A DNA stretch of 64,000 bases from Campylobacter jejuni subsp. jejuni 414 (GCA_000163995.1 CM000855.1:1489010-1553009); one strand, 5' to 3'. Shown: positions 9,441 to 18,901, numbered from the stretch's first letter. Program-made: numbers and translations. Notes: generated from the letters alone by a model not told the origin.

Positions 9441-11895
9441 GGTTTGCTCCTATTTTTTCTAAATTCGCTACGACAAATCTTTCATCAAAAAAGCTTAGCG
9501 TATCAAGTTTTTCATCAAAATACGGCAAGAAAGCTCCATTTTTTATGTCTTTATCTACACGCACACTAAGGCTTAATTCTTTATCTTTTATTTTAAGTTT
9601 TACAAGGTCTTTGTCTGATAAATTTTTCTCTTTGGCCAAATTTTCACTTACACCTAAAAAAATCGCTTCATTAATCGCACTAGCACGGTTTGAAAATCTA
9701 CCAAATTGATAACTAGGATTAGCACTGTAGAGTAAAATTTCATCTTCTTTTAAACTTAAATTTTCAAAGCTTGGGGAAATAAATTCTTTTTTAGCTTCTT
9801 GTTTAAAACATTCTAAATTAAGTTCATATCCTCTTTTACACTCACCTCCATTTGTATAAAAATTTTCTAAATGATCAAAATCAATTGGAGAAAAACCTTT
9901 ATTTATAGGCAATCTTTTAGTATAGTTTATAGTATATTCCTCATCAAAACCTAAAGCATTAGCTAAATCATTTAAAAAATATCCATTAAATTCCAAAGCG
10001 GCATTGGTTGGCACCACTCTTTTATCGTAATTTAAAAAAGTACCTTCTTGCTGATTTAAACTCGCACTAGCTAAATTTGCATGCTCTTCATAAGAAAAAC
10101 TAAAATCACCCTTTTCATTATAAGCTAAAATCTTACCTTCTTGTATACTCTCATCTAAATCGCAAATCATTGCTACTCCTAAAGTATTTGTATGCATAGG
10201 ATTTAAAAAGACTTTAAAAGGTGTTGTACTTTGAATCAAAGCAAGTAATTTAGCTAATTTTTTCGCTTTTTTATGAAAATAAAAATCACTTCCTACAACA
10301 AGGATAAAATTTGCTTTTTTAAGTAATAAATCTTCTAACTTATCCTCATCTATACCTAAATTTTTAGCAAAAACAGAGCGTTTTACTTCTATGGTTTTTT
10401 TCACTTTTTTAGACACAACTTTTTTTACTTCTTTTTGAATTTCATTGCCTTCTTCATCTTTTTCTATAACTTGTTCTACAACTTCTTCATTGATACTTTC
10501 TTCTATTTCTTTATTTTCACTGATAAAAAACTCCGCTAAATTTGCTTTAATGGCTTCATCTTGACTGAATTTTTGAAGTAAAAAATATAAAATTTGCTCT
10601 TCATCGCCACTTTTATGAGTATGTGAAATAAAATTTTTAGAATATTTTACGATGCCTACATCTTCAATAGGATGAAAATAAAGTCCTGAACCTTTATTCA
10701 TCACTAAAGCATTATTGATTTTATAACTAAGCGTTGGAGCATCGTATCGTAAAAGTGTTCCAGCAACAACTAAAAAATCACTTTTTAGTATATCTTGAGT
10801 GTTAGCATTGTAAAACTCTCCTGAATTAGCGATAAATTCTTGTAAAAATTCTTTAAATTTCAAAGCTTCTTCATTGATCAAAGAAAGATTAAATTTCTTT
10901 TTTAAATTTTGCAAAATCAAAGCTTCTTCATTGGTGATAAAGCTATTAAATTTAATATTTTTGATTGCATTTTTTTCAAAAAGCTCTACAAGTTCTTTAA
11001 AAGCTTTCTCATCTTTATTTGCCTCATTTTGCGTATCAAAAGCAAATCTTGCAGCCTTATTTAAACTTGCAAAAGCAAAATCATTGCTCACACGATAAAT
11101 TTTTTCTTTTTGATTGCTAATGCCACTTTGCTTAATATCATAATACATAAGCTCACAATCACTTGAATGTGGATTTGAAGCAGGAATTCTTTTAAGCTCC
11201 CAAATATTTGAAGTGTATTGAAATTTAGAACCTATCAAAGCTCCTGTTGGACACACACTTGTACATTCTCCACAAAATGAACAATCAAGCGTATCACCAT
11301 TTGTAGGTCCTATCAAGCTTTTTTGAAATTTAGTCCAAATCGCATAAGCATCTTTTCCCATACTTTCTTTAAAGCTATTATCCACACTATCTCCGCCACG
11401 AGGGACAGTTTTTAAGGCACTTTCACCTATCTTATCCTTACATACAGTAATACAACGCTCACACACTATACAAAGAGCAGGATCATAATTAATCATTCCC
11501 CAATGTTTATGGGGTTTATGCGTGTCTTTAATCCAATGTTTTTGAACGTTTACACGACTTTTATGGGTGAAATTTTGTAATTCACATTCGCCTGACTTAT
11601 CGCAAACTCCACATTCTAAAGGATGATTGATACAATAAGCTTGCATGATTTCATTTCTTTCATCCCAAAGATTTTGCAAATCACTTTCTACAACCATACC
11701 TTCTTTTGCTTTAGTATTGCAAGAATACACCTTTTTACCATCAGCTTCAACCATACACATACGACAAGCCAAAGTAGGACTACAGCCTGAAAGATAACAA
11801 ATCGCTGGGATAAAAATATCATTTCTTCTTGCTATATTTAAAATATATTCGCCTTCTTCAAAGGCGCAATCTATACCATTAATCTTAACTGTCAT
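9433..11895 (-). CDS. nuoG: Complex I Fe-S subunit NuoG
   Basis: An 820-residue peripheral-arm protein. The N-terminal [2Fe-2S] ligands are Cys33, Cys44, Cys47 and Cys59; the His-Cys3 cluster motif is His91, Cys95, Cys98 and Cys104; two [4Fe-4S] motifs lie at Cys142/145/148/152 and Cys205/208/211/215. The C-terminal half is a molybdopterin-oxidoreductase-like domain without cofactor-binding features. Residues about 458-508 are a low-complexity Glu/Lys/Val-rich stretch, probably a lineage-specific insertion. It overlaps its neighbours by 4 to 8 nt. In this organism NuoG is expected to contact the two non-standard proteins encoded just upstream instead of NuoE/NuoF. Confidence 0.95.
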   Translation of the reverse strand: MTVKINGIDCAFEEGEYILNIARRNDIFIPAICYLSGCSPTLACRMCMVEADGKKVYSCNTKAKEGMVVESDLQNLWDERNEIMQAYCINHPLECGVCDKSGECELQNFTHKSRVNVQKHWIKDTHKPHKHWGMINYDPALCIVCERCITVCKDKIGESALKTVPRGGDSVDNSFKESMGKDAYAIWTKFQKSLIGPTNGDTLDCSFCGECTSVCPTGALIGSKFQYTSNIWELKRIPASNPHSSDCELMYYDIKQSGISNQKEKIYRVSNDFAFASLNKAARFAFDTQNEANKDEKAFKELVELFEKNAIKNIKFNSFITNEEALILQNLKKKFNLSLINEEALKFKEFLQEFIANSGEFYNANTQDILKSDFLVVAGTLLRYDAPTLSYKINNALVMNKGSGLYFHPIEDVGIVKYSKNFISHTHKSGDEEQILYFLLQKFSQDEAIKANLAEFFISENKEIEESINEEVVEQVIEKDEEGNEIQKEVKKVVSKKVKKTIEVKRSVFAKNLGIDEDKLEDLLLKKANFILVVGSDFYFHKKAKKLAKLLALIQSTTPFKVFLNPMHTNTLGVAMICDLDESIQEGKILAYNEKGDFSFSYEEHANLASASLNQQEGTFLNYDKRVVPTNAALEFNGYFLNDLANALGFDEEYTINYTKRLPINKGFSPIDFDHLENFYTNGGECKRGYELNLECFKQEAKKEFISPSFENLSLKEDEILLYSANPSYQFGRFSNRASAINEAIFLGVSENLAKEKNLSDKDLVKLKIKDKELSLSVRVDKDIKNGAFLPYFDEKLDTLSFFDERFVVANLEKIGANHE

Positions 11896-12584
11896 TTTGC
11901 TTCCTTTATGCGAATTGGAGTAAAATCAAAACCATTATTTTCATGATTTAAAAAAGCTATAGTGCCTTGTAAATTTTCATCCAAACAAAGCTTGGTTTTA
12001 AAACTAAAATCTTTAGCTAAAATTTCCACTTCACTTTGATCTTTGCATTTTGAAATTTGTAAAAATTGTTTTGAGCAATGTAAATTTTTATCTTTTAAAT
12101 TTGCCCTAAAAAGCACTAAACCATCATAATTATCTAGCTCTTTTAAACTACTTAAAGTCGCTTTTTTAAAATCACATTCTGTTTCATTGCTGTCTAAAAT
12201 TTTTAGTCCGTATTTTGCACTTAAAAAATATAAAAAATACTTGATATTTTCGCTATCTTTGTAAGAAGGGATATTTTTGTCTATGATTAAATATTTAGCC
12301 TCTTTTAAAAAACCAAGTACTTCATTTGCTTCTTCTTCGCCAAAACAAGATTCAGCACTCAAATATCCTTCGTCTAAGTTATAAAACTGGCCTTCATCAC
12401 TTAGCTTACAAAGCAAAGCCAAAACGAAACTCAAACTTGCAATTTCACATTTATAAAATTTAGCTTTTAAATTTTTATCTTCCAAACAAGAAATATTAAT
12501 ACTATTTGCACCGATTTTTTCACATAAATTTTTGTTTTTAAGGCTTGGCATGTCTAAAAAACAAAGAGCATTATCATAAATCAT
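11892..12584 (-). CDS. Non-standard complex I accessory protein in the NuoF position (Cj1574c type)
   Basis: About 230 residues from the ATG at 12584, chosen because it overlaps the upstream stop as ATGA and is preceded by GGAGAGGG; a start 30 nt further upstream is possible but has no such signal. It occupies the place of nuoF but shows no NADH- or FMN-binding glycine-rich motif and no four-Cys cluster motif. In C. jejuni the homologue (Cj1574c) is needed for complex I, which takes electrons from flavodoxin, not NADH (established for the species, recalled). What this protein binds cannot be read from the sequence. Confidence 0.85.
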   Translation of the reverse strand: MIYDNALCFLDMPSLKNKNLCEKIGANSINISCLEDKNLKAKFYKCEIASLSFVLALLCKLSDEGQFYNLDEGYLSAESCFGEEEANEVLGFLKEAKYLIIDKNIPSYKDSENIKYFLYFLSAKYGLKILDSNETECDFKKATLSSLKELDNYDGLVLFRANLKDKNLHCSKQFLQISKCKDQSEVEILAKDFSFKTKLCLDENLQGTIAFLNHENNGFDFTPIRIKEAK

Positions 12585-12808
12585 ACCCTCTCCTTTTTTA
12601 TAACGATAGTCCAATCTACTTGATTGAATTTTAAAGAATTTAAAAGCTCACAGCCTTGTTCTTTTACAAAAGAAAAACTTTTTTCAACAGGAGAAAAATC
12701 GCCGATTTCAAAAAGTACCACCAAAACTTCACCTTGTTTTGCTTCTTTTATAATTTGTGTCAAATCTTCAAAAAGCTCTTTGCTCTTTCTTAAATCTACT
12801 CTTCTCAT
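12581..12808 (-). CDS. Small complex I accessory protein in the NuoE position (Cj1575c type)
   Basis: A 75-residue soluble protein beginning MRRVDLRKSKELFEDLTQ. It replaces nuoE but lacks the four cysteines of a [2Fe-2S] thioredoxin-like NuoE; only one Cys is present. Its start overlaps the nuoD stop by 4 nt and its stop overlaps the next start by 4 nt, so it is a coupled member of the operon. By analogy with the reference strain it belongs to the electron-input module used with flavodoxin. Confidence 0.85.
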   Translation of the reverse strand: MRRVDLRKSKELFEDLTQIIKEAKQGEVLVVLFEIGDFSPVEKSFSFVKEQGCELLNSLKFNQVDWTIVIKKERV

Positions 12809-14031
12809 CGATCTATCTCACCTAAAACTATATTTACATTACCCATAATGGCTACAACATCAGCCAAATAAGTACCTACAAGCATTTCTTCAAAAAACGC
12901 ACAATGCCAATAGCTAGGAGTTCTAGCCTTTAAACGATAAGGTCTTCCCGTACCATCACTATGGATAAAAAAACCAAGCTCGCCCTTTGGACTTTCAGTT
13001 GGTACATAAACTTCGCCTTTAGGAGGTTTTAAACCTTGAGTGATTAAAACAAAATGTTGCATTAAAGAATAATTTTGCGTTAAAATTTGCTCCTTTGAAG
13101 CACTCACATACTCAGGATGTGTGGCTAAAATTTCAGGCGGGGTATCTTTATAAAGTGCGGCACATTGTCTAAGGATTTTCAAACTTTCACGAAATTCTTG
13201 CATATAAACTTTATATCTTGCATAAGAATCTCCTTGTGTAGCATAAGGCACACCAAATTCCACTTCATTATAAAGCAAATAAGGCTCTTCTTTACGTATA
13301 TCATATTTTACACCACTTCCTCTTAACATCACACCTGTACAACCCCAATTTAAGGCTTGCTCTTTAGTAACCACACCTATATTTTCAGTTCTTAAACGCC
13401 AAATTCTATTATCATCTAAAAGATCTTCATAGTCTTTTAAATCATTTGGAAATTTATCGCAAAATGCAAGCATTTCTTCTAAATAATTCTCAGGCAAATC
13501 AAGCATAACTCCGCCTATTCTCATAGAAGAATGTGTAAGTCTTGCCCCACAATATTTTTCTATCAAATCCAAAACATACTCGCGTTCCCTAAAGCAATAT
13601 AAAAATACACTCATTGCACCAATATCAAGCGCATGCGTAGCAAGCCAAAGCAAATGCGATGCGATACGGTTTAATTCCAAAAGTATCATGCGTATAACCG
13701 CTGCACGACGCGGAATTTCTAAACCGCAAAGCTTTTCAACTGCCGCACAATAAGCATAATTATTTGCCGAAGCAGCGATATAGTCCATTCTATCAGTAGT
13801 AGGAATAAACTCTTGATAAATCATATTTTCAGCCATTTTTTCCATACCACGATGCATATAACCTATACAAGGACGTGCTTTTACAACTTGTTCTCCATCA
13901 AGCTCCAAAACAAGGCGTAAATTTCCATGTGCTGAAGGGTGTTGAGGCCCTAAATTTATAATCATTTTTGAGTTTTCTTGCTCAAAAGCTATATTTTCAT
14001 AATAAGGTTTTAACTTGCTAGGAATTTGCAT
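12805..14031 (-). CDS. nuoD: Complex I 49-kDa subunit NuoD
   Basis: A 408-residue quinone-site subunit, evolutionarily related to NiFe hydrogenase large subunits but without metal ligands. Conserved blocks include NLGPQHPSAHGNLRLVLELDGE near residue 27 with the quinone-site His, RPCIGYMHRGMEK and GVMLRGSGVKYDIRK. The C-terminus ends in the family motif VAIMGNVNIVLGEIDR. NuoC and NuoD are separate proteins here, unlike E. coli. One base separates it from nuoC. Confidence 0.97.
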   Translation of the reverse strand: MQIPSKLKPYYENIAFEQENSKMIINLGPQHPSAHGNLRLVLELDGEQVVKARPCIGYMHRGMEKMAENMIYQEFIPTTDRMDYIAASANNYAYCAAVEKLCGLEIPRRAAVIRMILLELNRIASHLLWLATHALDIGAMSVFLYCFREREYVLDLIEKYCGARLTHSSMRIGGVMLDLPENYLEEMLAFCDKFPNDLKDYEDLLDDNRIWRLRTENIGVVTKEQALNWGCTGVMLRGSGVKYDIRKEEPYLLYNEVEFGVPYATQGDSYARYKVYMQEFRESLKILRQCAALYKDTPPEILATHPEYVSASKEQILTQNYSLMQHFVLITQGLKPPKGEVYVPTESPKGELGFFIHSDGTGRPYRLKARTPSYWHCAFFEEMLVGTYLADVVAIMGNVNIVLGEIDR

Positions 14032-14032
14032 T

Positions 14033-14824
14033 TTAACGCCTTTTCTCTAAAATTTTCGCTTCATCGCGTTTTGCTTTTTTTACAAAAACCACGCCTTCAT
14101 CTTCTTGGTATTCTTGTTTAAAAGAAATTTCTTTCTTTTGGCCACCTTTTGGCACTTCATGATAAAGTCTTGCAAAATTTAGCGTATCTTTATCATCAGC
14201 AAAACCAGAATCTCTTTGTTCTTCTCCCACTACTTCGCGGTATTCTTTACCAAAAATTTTATCAATCTCATACCATCTTGCAAATTCATCGCCCTTTAAA
14301 GGATAAGTTTTTAAAAACGGGTGTCCAAACCAATCATCGGGCATTAAAATGCGTTTTAAATTAGGGTGACCCACTATAAAAATTCCAAACATATCATAAA
14401 TTTCTCTCTCACTCCAATTTGCCCCTTTAAAAATATGAGCTACACTTTGCAAACGCTCTTTTACACCTATAAAAGTTTTTATTCTCACTCTTAATTTTTT
14501 TTCTAAATTTAAAAGCTGATAAAACACTTCAAAACCATTTTTATTTGCTATAAAATCAATAGCACTTGCTTCTGTAAAACTTAAATATCCTAAAGTTTTA
14601 AGCATTTGTAAGGTTTTGACATTGTCTTCTTTTTTGATTTCTATCACCCAAAAATCAAGCTCCACATAAGAATTTAAAATTTCTACTTCAGTTTTTAAAA
14701 CTTCAAAATCATCTTTAAAAATACTTTCATTAACATTGGATTTTATAGTATGTGGCGCATGATAAAACCTATCTTTGTAATAATTTTGAATTTGGACATT
14801 TTTCTTATCACTATACTTTCTCAT
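14033..14824 (-). CDS. nuoC: Complex I 30-kDa subunit NuoC
   Basis: A 263-residue hydrophilic subunit. The family signature ANWSEREIYDMFGIFIVGHPNLKRILMPDDWFGHPFLKTYPL lies around residues 134-176. The first 60 residues and a charged tail after residue 210 are extra to the core. It overlaps the nuoB stop by one base. Confidence 0.96.
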   Translation of the reverse strand: MRKYSDKKNVQIQNYYKDRFYHAPHTIKSNVNESIFKDDFEVLKTEVEILNSYVELDFWVIEIKKEDNVKTLQMLKTLGYLSFTEASAIDFIANKNGFEVFYQLLNLEKKLRVRIKTFIGVKERLQSVAHIFKGANWSEREIYDMFGIFIVGHPNLKRILMPDDWFGHPFLKTYPLKGDEFARWYEIDKIFGKEYREVVGEEQRDSGFADDKDTLNFARLYHEVPKGGQKKEISFKQEYQEDEGVVFVKKAKRDEAKILEKRR

Positions 14825-15327
14825 TATACCAACCTTTTAGGTGCCATTTTACGACTTGCTTTTTCTTTACGAATCTTTTTCTGCAAAATCATCAAAGCAA
14901 ACTGAAAACTTTCGGGGCGTGGGGCACAACCTGGCACATAAATATCTACAGGTATGATTCTATCCACTCCTTGAACGGTGGAGTAAGTATTAAACATACC
15001 GCCTGTATTGGCACAACTTCCCATGGAAACTACCCATTTAGGATCAGGCATTTGATCATAAAGTCTTCTTGTAAATTCAGCGTGTTTTTTGCATAAAGTC
15101 CCTGCAATAATCATCACTTCACTATGGCGTGGCGAAGCTCTAAAAATCGTTCCAAATCTATCAAAATCATATCTTGAACCCCCAGCTGCCATCATCTCAA
15201 TCGCACAACAGGCAAGTCCATAAGATAAAGCCCACAAAGAATTACTCCTGCCCCATTGAACAAGTTTATCTACACTTGTTAAAACTACAGGTAAACCACT
15301 TGCATAATTTACTTGATGCTCTGCCAT
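14824..15327 (-). CDS. nuoB: Complex I N2-cluster subunit NuoB
   Basis: A 167-residue subunit carrying the terminal [4Fe-4S] cluster N2 that reduces quinone. The adjacent cysteines of [10 protein letters not shown], the Cys of GTLCKKHA-like sequence, and the Cys residues of GSCANTGG and VPGCAPRPE are all present. It overlaps the end of nuoA by 19 nt. The C-terminus is basic ([18 protein letters not shown]). Confidence 0.97.
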   Translation of the reverse strand: MAEHQVNYASGLPVVLTSVDKLVQWGRSNSLWALSYGLACCAIEMMAAGGSRYDFDRFGTIFRASPRHSEVMIIAGTLCKKHAEFTRRLYDQMPDPKWVVSMGSCANTGGMFNTYSTVQGVDRIIPVDIYVPGCAPRPESFQFALMILQKKIRKEKASRKMAPKRLV

Positions 15328-15698
15328 GCAAACGCTCCTTTTTTATAAGCATACAAAAATCCAACTCCTAAAAGCACGATAAAAACAAAAACTTCTAAAA
15401 ATCCAAACCAACCTAAATCTTTAAAAATCAAAGCCCAAGGAAATAAAAACACAACTTCTATATCCAAAAGTATAAAGATTAAGGCAATGATGAAAAATTG
15501 AGAGTTAATCTTGTTAGCTTGTTTTATAGGGATGGGACCGCATTCATAAATTCCAAGTCCTAATTTTTTGCGATTCTTTGCAGCAAAATTATTACCAATT
15601 TTTGAAGCTAAAAAAACCAGTCCAAAAAAAATAACACTAGCAAGCACTAGCATTAAAAAAACACCAAAATAAGGATGCGAAGCATCTATATGAGACAT
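15309..15698 (-). CDS. nuoA: Complex I membrane subunit NuoA
   Basis: A 129-residue three-helix protein, the first gene of the operon. The conserved loop YECGPIPI sits after helix 1 and the acidic residues of helix 2 ([14 protein letters not shown]) are present. It is preceded by GGAG and a leader of about 60 nt from the putative promoter. Full length. Confidence 0.96.
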   Translation of the reverse strand: MSHIDASHPYFGVFLMLVLASVIFFGLVFLASKIGNNFAAKNRKKLGLGIYECGPIPIKQANKINSQFFIIALIFILLDIEVVFLFPWALIFKDLGWFGFLEVFVFIVLLGVGFLYAYKKGAFAWQSIK

Positions 15699-15762
15699 TT
15701 ATTCTCCTTTTTTAAAACACTTTAATCACTCCACAACAAAAATTAAATTTACACTTTCCTTT

Positions 15763-15768
15763 ATTTTA
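15763..15768 (-). promoter_or_regulatory. Candidate -10 box for the nuo operon
   Basis: In the 111-nt gap between the end of the nik operon and nuoA, the minus strand reads GAGTAAAATAAAGG, with TAAAAT as a plausible sigma-70 -10 hexamer about 65 nt before the nuoA ATG. AT-rich tracts lie upstream as is usual in Campylobacter promoters, which often have no clear -35. Confidence 0.4.
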
Positions 15769-15809
15769 CTCTAAACTTTCTATATTGAAACTTATATTAA
15801 AAAATATTT

Positions 15810-16475
15810 TTAAAGTTTTAGTTTTTTATGATTAAATTTATAAAAAAGATTGCTTTGGTGAGTTATAAATATATAAGAAATATTATTTTTTTTCTGATAA
15901 TTATATAAAAAAGTCACAATTTCTTTAGAAGTTTTAATATCAAGAGCAGAAGTAATTTCATCTAAAATTAACAATCTAGGATTTAAAACCAAAGCACGGA
16001 TAAGTCCTACACGCGTCGCTTCTCCCCCGCTTAACTCGTAAGGTTTTTGTTCTAAAATCTGTTTTTTTAGATTAAAAAAATCAAAAAATTCTAAAATCAA
16101 GTCATCATTCTTTTGTAAATTAAAATTTTCCAAACCATCTTGTATGAGATTTTTGATTTTTTTATAAGGATTTAAAGCTATTTTTTGATCTTGAAAACAA
16201 TACTGAATTTGCTTTCTTAAAAGCCTTTGTTTGTTTTTATCAAGCTTGTGCAAGTTAAGATTTTCATACCAGACTTCGCCCTTGCTTGGATTTTCTAAAA
16301 AACAAAGAATTCTAGCTAATGTGCTTTTACCTGCACCACTTTTGCCTAAAATTATTAAATTTTTATTTTCTTTCAAATAAAAATTAACATTATCAAAAAT
16401 GATATGTTTTTCTTTTTTTAAATACCAATGCTTTTTAAGCTCATAAGACTTACTTAAATTACAAACTTTAAGCAT
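15810..16475 (-). CDS. nikV: Nickel-type ABC transporter, second ATPase (NikV/NikE)
   Basis: A 221-residue ABC ATPase of the oligopeptide/nickel importer family. Walker A is GKSGAGKSTLARIL around residue 44, the signature is LSGGEATRVGLIRAL near residue 148 and Walker B is RLLILDEITSALD. It lacks the roughly 60-residue C-terminal extension of larger Opp ATPases. It overlaps the other ATPase gene by 8 nt. The five-gene set corresponds to Cj1584c-Cj1580c, named nikZYXWV in C. jejuni and tied to nickel supply for hydrogenase (recalled). Ni specificity is inferred from the family. Confidence 0.88.
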   Translation of the reverse strand: MLKVCNLSKSYELKKHWYLKKEKHIIFDNVNFYLKENKNLIILGKSGAGKSTLARILCFLENPSKGEVWYENLNLHKLDKNKQRLLRKQIQYCFQDQKIALNPYKKIKNLIQDGLENFNLQKNDDLILEFFDFFNLKKQILEQKPYELSGGEATRVGLIRALVLNPRLLILDEITSALDIKTSKEIVTFLYNYQKKNNISYIFITHQSNLFYKFNHKKLKL

Positions 16476-17193
16476 GAAAATACCTTAAAAACTCATCTAA
16501 GTCATACAAATTTGAATCACTTTTTTCTAGCATAAGAATTTCATCTGCCAAAGAATTTACCAAATTTAAATCATGGGTGATACAAACTAAGGCTGTGGTA
16601 TTTTTTAATTCTTCTAAAATCGATATGATTTTAGAAGCGTTTTCTTTATCTAAAGAAGCTGTAATTTCATCGCAAATTAAAATTTGAGGTTTATTCAATA
16701 AAGCTAAAGCCAAACTCACCCTTCTTGCCATACCCAAACTTAATTCATTAGCATAAGAATGCCACAACCGATCAAGATCTTCAAATCCTAATTTATGAAG
16801 ATAAGAAAAAGCATAATCTTTTCTTTCTTTTTGTTTTAATTTTGTATGAGTTTTTAAAACAAGATGGCATAAATTTCCAATATCCAAATAAGGATAAAGA
16901 CTAAGCTCTGCATCTTGTAAAACAAGTGCTACTTTAGAACGAAATTCTCTAAGTTGTTCTTTATTAAAATTAAAAATACAAAAATCATGAAAGCTTAACT
17001 CATCAAAGCTTATTGTGAAATTAGAATCTAAAAGCCTTACTAAAGCTTTTCCAAGCAAACTTTTTCCTACTCCACTTTCTCCTAGTATCATCAAAGTCTT
17101 GCCTGTTTTTATATCCAAATTAATATTCTTAAGCAATACATTATTTTTAAGGCTTATATTTAAATTTCTAATCTTCAAGACCTTACACCCCAA
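16468..17193 (-). CDS. nikW: Nickel-type ABC transporter, first ATPase (NikW/NikD)
   Basis: A 241-residue ABC ATPase with Walker A GESGVGKSLLGKAL near residue 37, Q-loop in VALVLQDAELSLYPYL, signature ELSLGMARRVSLALAL and Walker B ILICDEITASLD. The signature is LSLGM in place of the usual LSGGM, a mild deviation in the C-loop. It overlaps the nikX stop by 19 nt and nikV by 8 nt. Confidence 0.88.
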   Translation of the reverse strand: MGCKVLKIRNLNISLKNNVLLKNINLDIKTGKTLMILGESGVGKSLLGKALVRLLDSNFTISFDELSFHDFCIFNFNKEQLREFRSKVALVLQDAELSLYPYLDIGNLCHLVLKTHTKLKQKERKDYAFSYLHKLGFEDLDRLWHSYANELSLGMARRVSLALALLNKPQILICDEITASLDKENASKIISILEELKNTTALVCITHDLNLVNSLADEILMLEKSDSNLYDLDEFLRYFHA

Positions 17194-17970
17194 ATTTTTT
17201 GTAAAAAATTACCCAACCACAAAAGAGGCAAAAACAACAAAAGCAAGCTTAAAAGTGGAAAAAGTATCATCCACCAAGCACCTATAAAAACTGCCTTTGA
17301 AGACTCACTTAAAAGAGTACCTAAAGTTGGAATTTCAAATCCTAAGCCCAATCCAAAAAAACTTAAAGTTGCTTCTGTGGCTATAGCATGAACGATATTG
17401 AATATAAAAAGTGTAAAAATCAATGTTTTTAAAATAGGCATTAAATCTTTAAAAAAAGCTCTAAATTTAGTTCTTCCAAGTACTATATTTGCTTTATAAA
17501 AGTCTAAATTTTCAAGTCTTTTTAATTCACTTTCTATAATTCTTGCTATAAAACACCAATGAATTAGAGCGATTAAAAAAATCATTAAAAACACATTAGA
17601 AGTTATCATACTTTGAAAAAACATCATAAGCAAAAAAGCAGGCAAAGCTAAAAAAAACTCCAAAACACGCATCCAAAAAACATAAAAAAAACATCGTGCA
17701 AAAAAGCAAAAAGCAAAAAGCAAAAATAATAGACAACAAAGATGCACCAATGCCTATAATCAAAGAATTTCTCAAAGCAAAAAGCAAACGAGAAAACAAA
17801 TCCCTGCCTAAAAAATCAGTTCCTAAGATATAAGTAAAATTAGGAGCTTGATGCAAATTTTCTAAATGAGTAGTTAAAATATCAAAAGGTGCTAAAAAAG
17901 GTGCAAATAAAGCACATAAAAATAAAAATATTAAAGGCGTAAGAATGATAAGAATTTTAAACAAAATCAA
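17175..17970 (-). pseudogene. nikX: Nickel-type ABC permease NikX/NikC, out of frame at a heptamer repeat
   Basis: Two overlapping frames together make one permease of the DppC/NikC family. The 5' frame (ATG at 17970) encodes the first helix, the ILGTDFLGRDLFSRLLFALRNS block and part of helix 2; the 3' frame encodes the rest, including RVLEFFLALPAFLL and the EAA-type loop EATLSFFGLGLGFEIPTLGTLL. The frames switch at a threefold AAAAAGC repeat (plus strand, 17701-17721). Removing one 7-bp unit would restore a continuous protein of about 262 residues, the normal length. So this may be a reversible slipped-strand off state, not permanent decay. It overlaps nikY by 14 nt. Confidence 0.85.
17701..17726. 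repeat. Tandem AAAAAGC heptanucleotide repeat inside nikX
   Basis: Three perfect AAAAAGC units (17701-17707, 17708-17714, 17715-17721) followed by a partial AAAAA. A unit length of 7 changes the reading frame with every gain or loss. The nikX frame break falls exactly here. Confidence 0.9.
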
Positions 17971-18901
17971 GCCTTCTTAATCTAGGATTTAAAATTCTAG
18001 CTACAATATCACTTAAAAATGTAAAAAATGCTGCAAGTAAAACACTAAAAAATATAAGTGCAAGTACAACAGGGTAATCTTTAAAAATAATACTTTTAAA
18101 AAGCAAAGTTCCAAGTCCCTCGTAAGCAAAGACACTTTCTACCACATAAGTTCCCATCATAAAACTTAAAGCACTTCCACCAAAATAAGCTACAATAGGA
18201 CTTAAAGAATATTTTAAAACTAAAAAATAAATATCTTTTTCCTTTAAAGCCCTAGCGTATAAATTCTGAATAAAAATTTGAGAAAAACTTTCATTGATAA
18301 AATTTCTAGCAATTCTTAAAAATAATGCCAAATGTGATAAAACAAGCACCAAAACAGGCAAAATCAAATGTTCTAAGCGATTTAAAAAATCATCTTCAAA
18401 GCCTATATCACTACTTCCCATAACAGGCAAAACTTTCCAAAAAATTCCAAAAATCAAAACAAAAAATAAAGCCAAAACAAAAGGAGGTAAAGCAAAAAAA
18501 TTAAAAGCTAAAAAGGTAATGATTTTGTCTATAAAACTTTCCTTATAATAATATCCCAAAAGTGCCAAAAAAATGCTAAGTAAAAATAAAAGCATTAAGG
18601 CACTAAAACCTAAAATCAAGGTATTAAAAATTCTTTCTTTTATAAGCTTTGTAACTTTTTCTCCACTTAAAAAAGAAACCCCTAAATCTCCTTTTAAAGC
18701 CTTAAAAAGCCAAATTTTATACTGCTCTAACAAAGGCTTATTAAGCCCTAAATTTTGTTCTATTCTTTGAATAAATTCTTTACTTTGTGAATTGATTCCA
18801 TTGGCATAAGCTATACTCCCTTTACTAAAATAAAGCAAAATAAAACACAAAAAAGTACTAAAAAATGCTATAAAAATACTAAAAACTAAGCGTTTTAGCA
18901 C
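17957..18901 (-). CDS. nikY: Nickel-type ABC permease NikY/NikB
   Basis: A 314-residue inner-membrane permease of the DppB/NikB family with six predicted helices. The cytoplasmic N-terminus (MLKRLVFSIFIAFFSTFLCFILL), the long periplasmic loop with NLGLNKPLLEQYKIWLFKALKGDLGVSF and the EAA loop YVVESVFAYEGLGTLLFKSIIFKDYPVV are typical. It directly follows the binding-protein gene (adjacent bases) and overlaps nikX by 14 nt. Intact. Confidence 0.9.
   Translation of the reverse strand: MLKRLVFSIFIAFFSTFLCFILLYFSKGSIAYANGINSQSKEFIQRIEQNLGLNKPLLEQYKIWLFKALKGDLGVSFLSGEKVTKLIKERIFNTLILGFSALMLLFLLSIFLALLGYYYKESFIDKIITFLAFNFFALPPFVLALFFVLIFGIFWKVLPVMGSSDIGFEDDFLNRLEHLILPVLVLVLSHLALFLRIARNFINESFSQIFIQNLYARALKEKDIYFLVLKYSLSPIVAYFGGSALSFMMGTYVVESVFAYEGLGTLLFKSIIFKDYPVVLALIFFSVLLAAFFTFLSDIVARILNPRLRRLDFV

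Noticed and set aside
14752-15096. 114-codon plus-strand frame over nuoC/nuoB
   Set aside because: Antisense to two conserved genes; no ribosome site or recognisable protein.
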